A stretch of DNA of 64,000 bases, taken from positions 45,881 to 109,880 of the forward strand of contig NZ_QJUA01000015.1 of the NCBI RefSeq assembly GCF_003254575.1, given 5' to 3'. This stretch comes from Mycobacterium kyogaense. GTDB taxonomy: Bacteria > Actinomycetota > Actinomycetes > Mycobacteriales > Mycobacteriaceae. Below are positions 55,798-64,000 of this stretch, piece by piece. Numbering within the stretch: the stretch's first letter is position 1; the number at the start of each line of letters is the position of its first letter. The notes under the pieces are model-generated. The model saw nothing but the letters and a program-made list of their open reading frames with translations. It had not been told where the DNA came from and made no database searches. The position numbers were made by a program, and so were the translations under genes.

Positions 55798-58700
55798 CGG
55801 CCCTCCAGCGCGTCGATCAGCTGCTCCCGGTAGGTGTCGACAGACGACGAAGCCAGCATCTCGAGGTGGCTGCAGTCGACCGTCCGGGAGGTGACGGTGC
55901 CGGTGACGAAGTGTCCCCAGTCGAAGACGGAGCTTGCGCTTGCCGTGGCGCGGAAGATCGCGATGTCACCGTCGAAGATCCGCGGGTGATGACGTTGCAG
56001 GCGAATCTGATTGGCCGCAACGCAGCCGACCATGACTTGCAGTAGAGCGGCCGGCGGAACGACCTGGTCGGCAGCCGTCAGCGCCGTTCCGATCAATTCG
56101 GCCGCACGGATGTGGGTGAGCGGCCGCTGCTCGTCAGGGACGGCAATTCCGTTGAACCGCAGAAGCTCCGCGAGCACCTCGCCCTCGGAGGACGCGCCGC
56201 CGATCACACGGTCAGCGGTGAACGCGTCGTCGATCAGGATCAGACTGTCGATCACACAGCCACGGCGCTGCAGCTCCACAGCCAGGTCGTGGGCGACCAC
56301 GCCGCCCAGCGACCAGCCGAGCAGGCGGTAGTGCGTGGACGGATGTGCCTCTTGCAGGCGGTCGGCGTACAGCGCGGCCATGGCGCTGATCGAATCCGGC
56401 TCCGGCGCAGCATCATCGACGGTCTGGTTGATTCCGATGATCGGTCCACTGACGTGGTCGACGAGTGCCCGGTATGGCCAGCTGGTGCCGAAGCCGTCGT
56501 GCACGCAACACAGCGGGATGCCGTCACCGGGTTTGAGGACCTCGATGGGCAGGATCTGCGTGGTGCTGTCGGGGGTGCCGATCTGCGCGGCGAGACCGCG
56601 GACGGTGGGTGCGGAGAACAGCGTGCGGACTGCCAGCTCGGTGTCCAGTTCGGCGTTCACTCCGGAGATCACACGCATCGCAGACAACGAGTCCCCGCCG
56701 AGCTCGAAGAACGAGTCGTCGATACCGACCGTCTCGAGTCCGAGCACGTGAGCGAAGACCGCGGCGATCGCCGTTTCCGTCACCGTGCGGGGTTGCTGGG
56801 AAACGGACACGGCGGGAACGGGATCCGGTAACGCACCGACATCGATCTTGCCCGATGCCGTCAATGGCAGTTCGTCGAGGACGACGAGGTGGGCGGGCAC
56901 CATGTAGTCGGGAAGCCGGGTGCTCAGCTGCGCGCGAACCGCCCCGATCCGCGAATTCGTCTGCGGGCTGTTGGCCAGCGCAGCCGTCGGCAGCGTCACG
57001 GCGGAAGGCCGGTACGCGCCGATCACGTCGCCGTCGGTGTCCCGGGCGGTCATCAGCGCGTCGACGGTGCCCGGCTCCGATCCCCACGTCACGGCGACCC
57101 GGTACCCGCACTCCTCGCCGAGGCGATGAAGATCCTCGGGAGTCACCGCCTCGAGGATCGCTGCGGCCGCCGCGAGCGCATCCGACAGCGAGTCTCCAGC
57201 GGCCAGGGACTTTTCGACGGCCACGTCGCCGATCAGGCCGCGACGGGGCACCCCGTTGACACGCACCGCGTCGGGATGTTCACGGGCCAGGCGGTCGGCG
57301 AGACCCGGCAGCCCGGCGCATTCGCGCCACTGCCACAGCAGTGCCGGCGACGGTGCGGCGGACCGAGCGGGTGCGCGGTGTATGACGACGTCGTAGCGGT
57401 ACCGGGTCAGCTCGTTGTCGGCAAGACCACGCTTGACCTGGATGTCGACCTGCTGCGCCGTTGGGTGTCGATCGGCCCAGGCGGTGAAGAAGTCCGGTGC
57501 GAGTAGCAATTCTGGTTCGCTGACGATGGCGCGCTGAACCCGTCGACGTACCCCGGTGGCGTCGCCCGCACCTCGGGCCAGCGCGACTCCGGTCTGAAAC
57601 GCGTTCTGCAGAGCATGATTGCGGACATCGCCGATGAACAGGGCGCCGCCCGGGGCGAGGAGGTCGAGTGCGGCTTCCATCACCTCGCTCAGATAATCGG
57701 CGTGCGGGAAGTACTGGACGACGGAGTTGACCACCACCGTGTCGAAGGCGCCGCGGGGTAGGCCGGTGGTGTCGTGGGCGGGTCGGGCGAGCAGCTCGAC
57801 GCGATCTCGCCAGGCGACGTCATTGCCGCGCAGGGCGTGTCCCAGTGCCTCGATGGCGACGGGTGAGGAGTCGGTGGCGACATAACTGTCTGTGTGCGGG
57901 GCGATCTGACTCAGCAGCAGACCGGACCCGGCGCCGATCTCGAGAACGCGCCGCGGCCGCAGAGCCAGGATGCGGTCGACGGTCGCCGAGCGCCACTCGG
58001 CCATCTCGGACAACGGAATCGGGCCGTCGGAATAGCTGCTGTTCCAACCGCGGAAGTCGCTGCCGAAGATCGGTGTTCCAGCCGGCGCACCGTAGAGATC
58101 GTCGTACATCTGCTGCCACGCGCCGACCACCTCGACGTCGCGGCCGTCCGTCGCGGAACGGTGCAGGGTGAGGTAGGCGACCAGTTGACCGGCTCCGTCA
58201 TTCTGGTGGGCGACGGCCACTGCCTGCTCGACCTCCGGGCAGCACGCCAGGGCGTTCTCCACCTCGCCCAATTCGATCCGGTAGCCGCGGATCTTCACCT
58301 GGTGATCCGACCGCCCGACATAGCGCAGGTCGCCGTCGCCGCTCCACGCGACCAGGTCGCCGGTGCGGTACATCCGCTCGCCGGGGCCGCCGAACGGGCA
58401 GGCGACGAATCGTGACGCCGTCAGGCCGGTACGCCCGAGATACCCGTACGAGAGGCCCGCTCCGGCCACGTACAGCTCGCCGATCACCCCACTCGGCACG
58501 TGCCGCAGCCACGGATCGAGCACGAAGAAGGCGAGATTCGACAGTGGGGCCCCGATGGGGCTGCCGCTGGCGTCTGCGTCGGCGGCGGTGATCTGACGGA
58601 CCGACGCGTGCACCGTGGTCTCGGTGATCCCGTACATGTTGATCATCCGCGGAGACGCGGGATACGCGGCGAACCACGGACGAAGCCGCTGCGGCTCGAG

Positions 58701-61700
58701 TGCCTCCCCGCCGAAGACCACGGTGTCCAATCGCAGCGGTTGTCGGCTCACGGCATCGGCGGTCTGGAGCGCATAGAAGGCGGACGGTGTCCGGCTGAGC
58801 ACGGTGACGTGCTCGTCGGCGAGCAGCGCGTGCAGGTCGTCGGGGGAGCGGCCGGCCTGCTCGGACACCACGACGAGCCGGCCCCCGCCGAGCAGTGCGC
58901 CCCAGATCTCCCAGACCGAGAAGTCGAAGGCCAGAGAGTGGCATTGCGACCACACTCCGCCGGCGCCGACCTCGGTCCGCAGCGCGTCGAGAAGAGCGGT
59001 CACGTTGCGGTGCGGTACGGCAACACCTTTGGGCACTCCAGTCGTTCCTGATGTGTAGATCAGGTAGGCCACGGTGTCCGGGTCGGGGTAGGCCAATGGT
59101 GTCTGGGACGCGGCGTCACCGGGAGCGCCGTCATCGGCGATGGCGATGATCGACAGGCCTGCGCGGTCCATGCGCGGTCTCAGATCGGCGGTCGTGACCG
59201 CGGCGACGGGAGCAGCGTCGGCGAGCATGAAGTCGATCCGCGCGTCCGGATAGGCCGGGTCGATGGCGACATACGCTGCGCCGGTCTTGAGCACCGCCAG
59301 GATCGCGACGACGGCGTCGGCGCTGCGGGGGAACAGCAGCGCCACGTACCGACCGTGCCCGGCGCCCTCGCGGACCAGCCGGTGCGCCAGCCGATCCGAT
59401 GCCTCGTCGATCTCCCGGTAGCTGAACGTGTCACCGTCGAAGGTCACCGCTGCGGTGTCGGGAGTGCGGGTGACCTGCTCAGCCCACAACGCCGGAATCG
59501 ATTGCCCTATGGGTCGTTGCGTGATCAGAGCTGACCTGTTGCCGATCTCGTCGAGATGAGTGCGCTCGGCAGGGTCGAGGAGACACACCGAGGACACGCG
59601 TGCGCTCGCGTCTGTCGTCATCGCGTCGAGGACACGTTCGAGCCGCCGAGCCATTGCGGCGATCGTCTGATGGTCATAGACGTCGGTTCGATACTCGACG
59701 ATGCCGGCGATGCCGGCGGCAGCCCCCTCGGCGTCCCAGTGCTCGGCGAGGTGGAAGACGAGGTCCATCCGCGCCGTGTGGGTGTCCATGGTGACCGGAG
59801 TGATCTGCAGATCGCCGAGCGCCGTGATGGCGGAGGCGTTCTGCCCCAGGACGTTCTGCCAGGCGAGCATCACCTGGATCACCGGGTGGTGAGTCAGATC
59901 CCGGGCCGGATTGAGCCGCTCGACGAGTACCTCGAACGGCACGTCCTGGTGATCGAACGCGGCCAGGCTGCGCTGCCGCACCTGCGCGAGCAGCTCCGCG
60001 AAGGTCGGGTTCCCGCTGGTATCCGTGCGCAGCACCAGGGAGTTGACGAAGAATCCCACGAGGTCGCTCACGGCGGGATCCCGACGTCCGGCGATCGGAA
60101 ATCCCACACTGACATCGTCGTTGGCGCTCTGCGCGGACAACAGGACCGCCAGCGCTGTATGGATGACCATGAAACTGGTGGCGTTGTTGTCGTGTGCGAC
60201 GGTGCGGATGCGCTGTTGCAGATCGGCCGACCAGGCGATGTCGACGCTCGCGCCGCGGTAGTCGGCAACGCGGGGGTACGGCCGGTCGGTGGGGAGGTCG
60301 AGGCGTTCGGGTTTCCCTCGCAGTGCGTCCTGCCAGTAGGCCAGCTGCCCGGCGATACGACTGTGCGTGTCGTCGATGTCGCCGAACTGCTCGCGCTGCC
60401 AGAGGGTGTAGTCGACGTACTGCACAGGCAAGCTCGGCCACTCAGGTGCCACCCCGGCGCAACGGCTGGTGTACGCGGTGCCGATGTCCCTGATCATCGG
60501 GCCCAGGGACCAGCCGTCGAACGCGATGTGGTGCACGACGATCGCCACCACGTGTTCCTCGGGGCTCAGCGAGTAGACGCGCGCACGAATCGGGATCTCG
60601 GTGGCGAGATCGAAGCGGCGCACGGCCAGTGCCGCGAGCTCGGCGAGGAGAGCGGAGGGCGAGGATGCGACGACTGCGTGCTCGCCCCTGTGCCACGCAT
60701 CGGGCGCGGCGGCCAGGATCCGTTGATGCGGTTCCCCGTTGGTCTCGGGAAAGACCGTCCGCAGCGCCTCATGGCGGGCGATGACGTCGTCGAGGGCCAC
60801 GCACAACGCATCGACGTCCAGCGTTCCGGTGATGCGCAGCGCGTTCGGCATGTTGTAGGTCGCAGCCCCGTCCTGGAAACGGTCGAGGAACCACAACCGG
60901 GTCTGAGCGAAGGACAGGGGAATCGTGTCCGGACGCGGTCCGGCGACGATCCTCTGGTGTCGCCCGGCTTCCCCGGCCACAGCGGGTGCCAACCGCGCCA
61001 CCGTCGGTGCGTCGAACAGAGTGTGCACCGAGATGTCCGTGTCCAGCGCGGAGTTGACGCTGCTCACGAGACGCATCGCCGACAGTGAGTCCCCACCCAG
61101 GTCGAAGAACGAGTCGTCCACCCCGATCCGGGGCGCTCCGAGGACCGCCGCGAAGATGTCGAGCAGGATCTCCTCGCCCGGTGACGACGGTGCGCGATAA
61201 CGGTCGGCATCTCCGAACTCGGGTGCGGGTAGGGCGCGGACGTCGAGCTTCCCGCTGGTGGTCAAGGGCAGTCGATCCAGGGAGATGATCGCGCTGGGCA
61301 CCATGTAGGGCGGGAGAGTCTGCGCAAGAGTGTCTTTCGCCCATGCCCTGTCCACTGCGCCGATGACGTACCCGACGAGGCGCCTGTCACCTGGGCGGTC
61401 CTCCCTGACGATCACCGCTGCCTGGCCGGCGCCGGGAAGCGCTGCCAGCGCGGACTGGATCTCGCCCAGTTCGATGCGATACCCGCGGATCTTGACCTGT
61501 TGGTCGGCGCGCCCGAGGTAGCGAAGTGCACCGTCGGGACCCCACCTGACGAGGTCACCGGTGCGGTACATCCGGGTGCCTGGCGGGCCGAAGGGGCACG
61601 CGACAAAGCGTGACGCGGTCAGTCCACCGCGCCGGACATAACCGACGCCCACGCTGGTTCCCGAGACGTAGAGTTCACCGACCACGCCGATCGGGACCGG

Positions 61701-64000
61701 ACGCAGCCAGGGATCGAGCACGAACAGTGCCGCCCCGGGGGCGGGTGCCCCGATCGGCGCCCCACCCCCCACGCGCAGCGGGGCGCTGATCCCCACCACG
61801 ATCGAGGTCTCCGTCGGACCGTAGGCGTTGATCATCAAGCGATCCGCTGCCCACCGGTTGACCAGGTCCGGCGAGGACGCCTCCCCGGCGACGGCCAGGC
61901 TGGTGTGCGGCAGCCCCTCGTGGGAGAGCATCCCTGCTGCCGAGGGCGTCAGGCTCAGCACCGTCACCTGCTCGCGCCGCAGTAGAGCGTGCAGGTCCTG
62001 AGGGGACTTGCTCACCTCATCCGGAACGACGACCAGTCGACCGCCGTGCAGCAACGGGGCCCACGTCTCCCACACCGACATGTCGAAACTCAGCGAGTGG
62101 AACTGTGTCCACACCCCGTCGGTGGGGAGGTGGTCGCTCAACCCGACGAGCAGCGGTGTGACGTTGCGGTGGGCGATCGCAACGCCTTTCGGCACGCCGG
62201 TGGTACCCGATGTGTACAGGATGTAGGCAAGGTCGTCGGCCTGAGGCGGACGCGGCGGGGTACCGGAACATGAAGCGATGCGCGGATCCTCGACGTCGAT
62301 CAGGGCGATGTCGTGGCCGGCGACCCGATCAGCGAGGTGCCCGGCGACCACCGCCGCGATCGGGTCCGCGTCCGACACCATGAAGGCCACCCGTGCCGAC
62401 GGGAGCGACGGGTCGATCGGCAGGTACGCGGCGCCGGATTTCAGGATCGCGAGGATCGCGATCACCGTCATGGTCGAGCGCTCGAGCAGCACTGCAACGC
62501 ATTCGCCGGGGCCGGCGCCGTGCGCGATCAGCATGTGCGATAACCGGTTGGCGGCGGTATCGAGTTCACGGTAGGTGTAGGTGAGCGTGTCACACGTGAG
62601 CGCCGGTGCATCCGGTGTGTCGCGTACCTGTTGTTCGAACAGGGCGGGAATCGACATGCCGGACGCCGGGCGGGTGAGGACGGTGTGTCGGCCCAGCAGC
62701 GCCAGCTCCGCATGTTCGGCGATGTCGAGCAGGTCCATCGACGACAGGGGCGCCGACGAGTCGGCACACATGGCGATCAGTACCCGCTCTACTCTTTCGC
62801 CCAGTGCATCCGCCTGCGCCCCGTCGAAAAGCCCGGCGTCGTATTCGATCCGCACTCCGAGGCGAGGACCGGACAGGGCCTGCAGAGTCAGCGGGTAGTG
62901 CGTGGATTCGGTGGTGCGGAAGTCGGTGAGCGTCAGTCCTTGCGAGCCGAATGCGGCCCCGGTTCCCACGGGATAGTTCTCCAGGACGAACAGCGTGTCG
63001 AACAGTTGGTCGTGTCCGCAGACGCGATGGATCTCGGCCAGCGACAGGTGTTCGTGATCGAGGGTGTCGTTGTGGTGCCGGTGCAGCTGGGCGAGCAGCC
63101 CGGACGTCGTCGTCGTTCCGTCGATCGTGGCGCGCACCGGAACGGTGTTGATCAGCAGGCCCACCATCGCCTCGGCGCCCGCGATGTCGGCAGGTCGCCC
63201 GGAGACCGCAGTGCCGAACACGACGTCCTGGCGTCCGGTCAGCACCGTGAGCACGACCGCCCAGGCGGCCTGCAGCACGGTGTTGAGTGTGGTGTGCGAC
63301 GTGCGCGCGAGTCGCCCCAGATCTTCAGTGAGACTCTCGGACAGCGAGAACGACGATGTGGCTCGCTCGCCGTGTCCGAGTCGGTCAGGCTGTCCCACCA
63401 AGGTCGGGCCGTCCAGATCGGCCAACGCGTCCCGCCACGCCGCCTGGGCAGCGGCGATGTCCCGGGTGGCCAGCCATTCGACGAAGCGGCGATAGGGGGT
63501 AGGCGGAGGGAGGTGCTGTTCGTGGTAGATCGCGAAGATCTCGTGCAGCAGTACAGGCATGGACCATCCGTCGACGACGATGTGGTGCATTGTCAGGAGG
63601 CAGCGATGCCGTTCTGGCGCAACGCGAATCAGTGCCACGCGCACCGCGGGCGGTGTGGCGAGCTCGCAGACGGCGATCCGCTCGCTGGTGGCCAGCTGTC
63701 GGACGTCGGTGTCGGATCCGTTCGGTAGGTAGCGCCAGGGGACCTCGATGTGTCGGGGGATGACCTGAACGGGCAGATCGACCTCGTCGGTGAACACCGC
63801 CGCGAGGTTGGGGTGTCGGGTCACGACCGCGGTGACGGCCCGGTGTAGACGCTCCCCGTCGAGTGGTCCCGACACCGTGACGTCGATCTGCATGGCGTAG
63901 AGATCGGTTGGGGTGGTGGTGGTTTGGGCGTGGTAGAGGAGTCCTTGTTGGAGGGGGGTGAGGGGGAGGATGTCGGCGGTGTCGTAGTGGTGGGTGAGGT
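55794..64000 (-). CDS. Nonribosomal peptide synthetase, C-terminal part (C-A-T-C-A-MT-T-TE), 5' end outside window
   Basis: The frame stays open to the window edge, so the start lies beyond 64000. The visible 2734 residues hold two modules and a thioesterase. The internal ATG at 63893 is not the start, because [16 protein letters not shown], the opening of a condensation domain, lies upstream of it in frame. Counting from that ATG, C1 is about 1-400, A1 415-900, T1 905-970, C2 990-1420, A2 1465-2360 with a nested methyltransferase at 1925-2175, T2 2370-2440 and TE 2450-2699. The product is an unknown peptide. The synthetase is not the glycopeptidolipid or mycobactin type. Confidence 0.93.
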   Translation of the reverse strand, partial: LTHHYDTADILPLTPLQQGLLYHAQTTTTPTDLYAMQIDVTVSGPLDGERLHRAVTAVVTRHPNLAAVFTDEVDLPVQVIPRHIEVPWRYLPNGSDTDVRQLATSERIAVCELATPPAVRVALIRVAPERHRCLLTMHHIVVDGWSMPVLLHEIFAIYHEQHLPPPTPYRRFVEWLATRDIAAAQAAWRDALADLDGPTLVGQPDRLGHGERATSSFSLSESLTEDLGRLARTSHTTLNTVLQAAWAVVLTVLTGRQDVVFGTAVSGRPADIAGAEAMVGLLINTVPVRATIDGTTTTSGLLAQLHRHHNDTLDHEHLSLAEIHRVCGHDQLFDTLFVLENYPVGTGAAFGSQGLTLTDFRTTESTHYPLTLQALSGPRLGVRIEYDAGLFDGAQADALGERVERVLIAMCADSSAPLSSMDLLDIAEHAELALLGRHTVLTRPASGMSIPALFEQQVRDTPDAPALTCDTLTYTYRELDTAANRLSHMLIAHGAGPGECVAVLLERSTMTVIAILAILKSGAAYLPIDPSLPSARVAFMVSDADPIAAVVAGHLADRVAGHDIALIDVEDPRIASCSGTPPRPPQADDLAYILYTSGTTGVPKGVAIAHRNVTPLLVGLSDHLPTDGVWTQFHSLSFDMSVWETWAPLLHGGRLVVVPDEVSKSPQDLHALLRREQVTVLSLTPSAAGMLSHEGLPHTSLAVAGEASSPDLVNRWAADRLMINAYGPTETSIVVGISAPLRVGGGAPIGAPAPGAALFVLDPWLRPVPIGVVGELYVSGTSVGVGYVRRGGLTASRFVACPFGPPGTRMYRTGDLVRWGPDGALRYLGRADQQVKIRGYRIELGEIQSALAALPGAGQAAVIVREDRPGDRRLVGYVIGAVDRAWAKDTLAQTLPPYMVPSAIISLDRLPLTTSGKLDVRALPAPEFGDADRYRAPSSPGEEILLDIFAAVLGAPRIGVDDSFFDLGGDSLSAMRLVSSVNSALDTDISVHTLFDAPTVARLAPAVAGEAGRHQRIVAGPRPDTIPLSFAQTRLWFLDRFQDGAATYNMPNALRITGTLDVDALCVALDDVIARHEALRTVFPETNGEPHQRILAAAPDAWHRGEHAVVASSPSALLAELAALAVRRFDLATEIPIRARVYSLSPEEHVVAIVVHHIAFDGWSLGPMIRDIGTAYTSRCAGVAPEWPSLPVQYVDYTLWQREQFGDIDDTHSRIAGQLAYWQDALRGKPERLDLPTDRPYPRVADYRGASVDIAWSADLQQRIRTVAHDNNATSFMVIHTALAVLLSAQSANDDVSVGFPIAGRRDPAVSDLVGFFVNSLVLRTDTSGNPTFAELLAQVRQRSLAAFDHQDVPFEVLVERLNPARDLTHHPVIQVMLAWQNVLGQNASAITALGDLQITPVTMDTHTARMDLVFHLAEHWDAEGAAAGIAGIVEYRTDVYDHQTIAAMARRLERVLDAMTTDASARVSSVCLLDPAERTHLDEIGNRSALITQRPIGQSIPALWAEQVTRTPDTAAVTFDGDTFSYREIDEASDRLAHRLVREGAGHGRYVALLFPRSADAVVAILAVLKTGAAYVAIDPAYPDARIDFMLADAAPVAAVTTADLRPRMDRAGLSIIAIADDGAPGDAASQTPLAYPDPDTVAYLIYTSGTTGVPKGVAVPHRNVTALLDALRTEVGAGGVWSQCHSLAFDFSVWEIWGALLGGGRLVVVSEQAGRSPDDLHALLADEHVTVLSRTPSAFYALQTADAVSRQPLRLDTVVFGGEALEPQRLRPWFAAYPASPRMINMYGITETTVHASVRQITAADADASGSPIGAPLSNLAFFVLDPWLRHVPSGVIGELYVAGAGLSYGYLGRTGLTASRFVACPFGGPGERMYRTGDLVAWSGDGDLRYVGRSDHQVKIRGYRIELGEVENALACCPEVEQAVAVAHQNDGAGQLVAYLTLHRSATDGRDVEVVGAWQQMYDDLYGAPAGTPIFGSDFRGWNSSYSDGPIPLSEMAEWRSATVDRILALRPRRVLEIGAGSGLLLSQIAPHTDSYVATDSSPVAIEALGHALRGNDVAWRDRVELLARPAHDTTGLPRGAFDTVVVNSVVQYFPHADYLSEVMEAALDLLAPGGALFIGDVRNHALQNAFQTGVALARGAGDATGVRRRVQRAIVSEPELLLAPDFFTAWADRHPTAQQVDIQVKRGLADNELTRYRYDVVIHRAPARSAAPSPALLWQWRECAGLPGLADRLAREHPDAVRVNGVPRRGLIGDVAVEKSLAAGDSLSDALAAAAAILEAVTPEDLHRLGEECGYRVAVTWGSEPGTVDALMTARDTDGDVIGAYRPSAVTLPTAALANSPQTNSRIGAVRAQLSTRLPDYMVPAHLVVLDELPLTASGKIDVGALPDPVPAVSVSQQPRTVTETAIAAVFAHVLGLETVGIDDSFFELGGDSLSAMRVISGVNAELDTELAVRTLFSAPTVRGLAAQIGTPDSTTQILPIEVLKPGDGIPLCCVHDGFGTSWPYRALVDHVSGPIIGINQTVDDAAPEPDSISAMAALYADRLQEAHPSTHYRLLGWSLGGVVAHDLAVELQRRGCVIDSLILIDDAFTADRVIGGASSEGEVLAELLRFNGIAVPDEQRPLTHIRAAELIGTALTAADQVVPPAALLQVMVGCVAANQIRLQRHHPRIFDGDIAIFRATASASSVFDWGHFVTGTVTSRTVDCSHLEMLASSSVDTYREQLIDALEGR
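55797..60926 (-). other. NRPS final module (C-A-nMT-T-TE), threonine-like code
   Basis: The C domain starts [16 protein letters not shown] (L-donor type) and has HHIAFDG. The adenylation pocket reads D-F-W-S-V-G-M-V-H-K, eight of ten positions equal to the threonine code DFWNIGMVHK. A methyltransferase is nested after core A8 (58121-57369, [17 protein letters not shown]), the standard place of N-methylating domains. The carrier serine is in [10 protein letters not shown]. The thioesterase has GWSLGG (nucleophile), LILIDDAF and a final His in CSHLEML. The chain should therefore end in an N-methyl-threonine-like residue and be released by hydrolysis or cyclisation. Confidence 0.8.
60984..64000 (-). 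other. NRPS penultimate module (C-A-T)
   Basis: The C domain has HHIVVDG in the active site. Its opening, [15 protein letters not shown], resembles domains that accept a D-configured donor, hinting at an epimerase upstream of the window. The adenylation domain shows [20 protein letters not shown] and YRTGDL. Pocket residues read by motif alignment with GrsA are D-M-W-S-A-A-A-I-V-K, closest to phenylalanine-type codes but not a firm match. The carrier serine is in [10 protein letters not shown]. Confidence 0.75.

Noticed and set aside
55794..64000. Glycopeptidolipid (mps) or mycobactin synthetase
   Set aside because: The visible part has a nested methyltransferase and a terminal thioesterase and lacks the reductase end, alaninol module or salicylate/lysine features expected of those systems.

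Overview
The window is high-GC actinobacterial DNA, most likely from a rapidly growing Mycobacterium (Mycolicibacterium). The evidence is a single-chain FAS-I with its own acpS, a mycolate-motif reductase (cmrA), an LdtB-type L,D-transpeptidase lipoprotein, an MmpS-like membrane protein, a 13E12/DUF222 HNH gene behind a perfect mycobacterial SOS box, and a bkaR-accD1-accA1-fadE19-citE-bkdABC block. Much of 6.8-32 kb follows the M. tuberculosis Rv2524c-Rv2507 order (fas, acpS, M20 peptidase, bcp, DUF3618, ldtB, orn, HerA-like, cmrA, MFS, MmpS-like). htpG and a TetR-permease-MBL-ureohydrolase cassette lie between the DUF3618 gene and ldtB.

Layout. 1-6.3 kb: a truncated acyl-CoA dehydrogenase, two convergent overlapping IspD-family genes (one degenerate), an LtrA-like membrane protein, an MFS transporter and a MerR regulator. 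6.3-18.7 kb: the fas control region with several dyads, fas, acpS, an M20 peptidase, bcp and small proteins. 19.2-25.7 kb: htpG and the cassette, which has two tandem palindromic operators. 25.7-32.9 kb: tRNA-Lys, ldtB, tRNA-His, orn, cmrA and membrane proteins. 33-35.4 kb: an S9 peptidase and two tiny membrane proteins behind a SigF-type promoter. 35.4-46 kb: branched-chain keto-acid/leucine catabolism under BkaR, with a small exported-protein gene and a degraded copy of the citE tail between citE and bkdA. 46-53 kb: echA14, a flavoprotein monooxygenase, an IclR regulator, a secreted histidine phosphatase, an acyl-ACP thioesterase and the SOS-linked HNH gene. 53-64 kb: a leftward nonribosomal peptide synthetase cluster. 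The synthetase is cut by the window edge. Its last module is C-A-nMT-T-TE with a threonine-like code, and it is followed by a methyltransferase, a PE-PPE-like protein and a second methyltransferase.

Working together. fas makes the acyl-CoA precursors and acpS installs the phosphopantetheine arm on its ACP domain. cmrA completes the mycolic motif. BkdABC turns branched keto acids into acyl-CoAs, FadE19 oxidises these, and AccA1/AccD1 carboxylates the enoyl-CoA. The permease, hydrolase and ureohydrolase appear to import and degrade a nitrogenous, perhaps guanidino, compound. The NRPS block probably makes a peptide ending in an N-methylated threonine-like residue. The most promising candidates for undescribed biology are the NRPS block, the palindrome-controlled ureohydrolase operon, the citE tail duplication and the IspD/pseudo-IspD pair.
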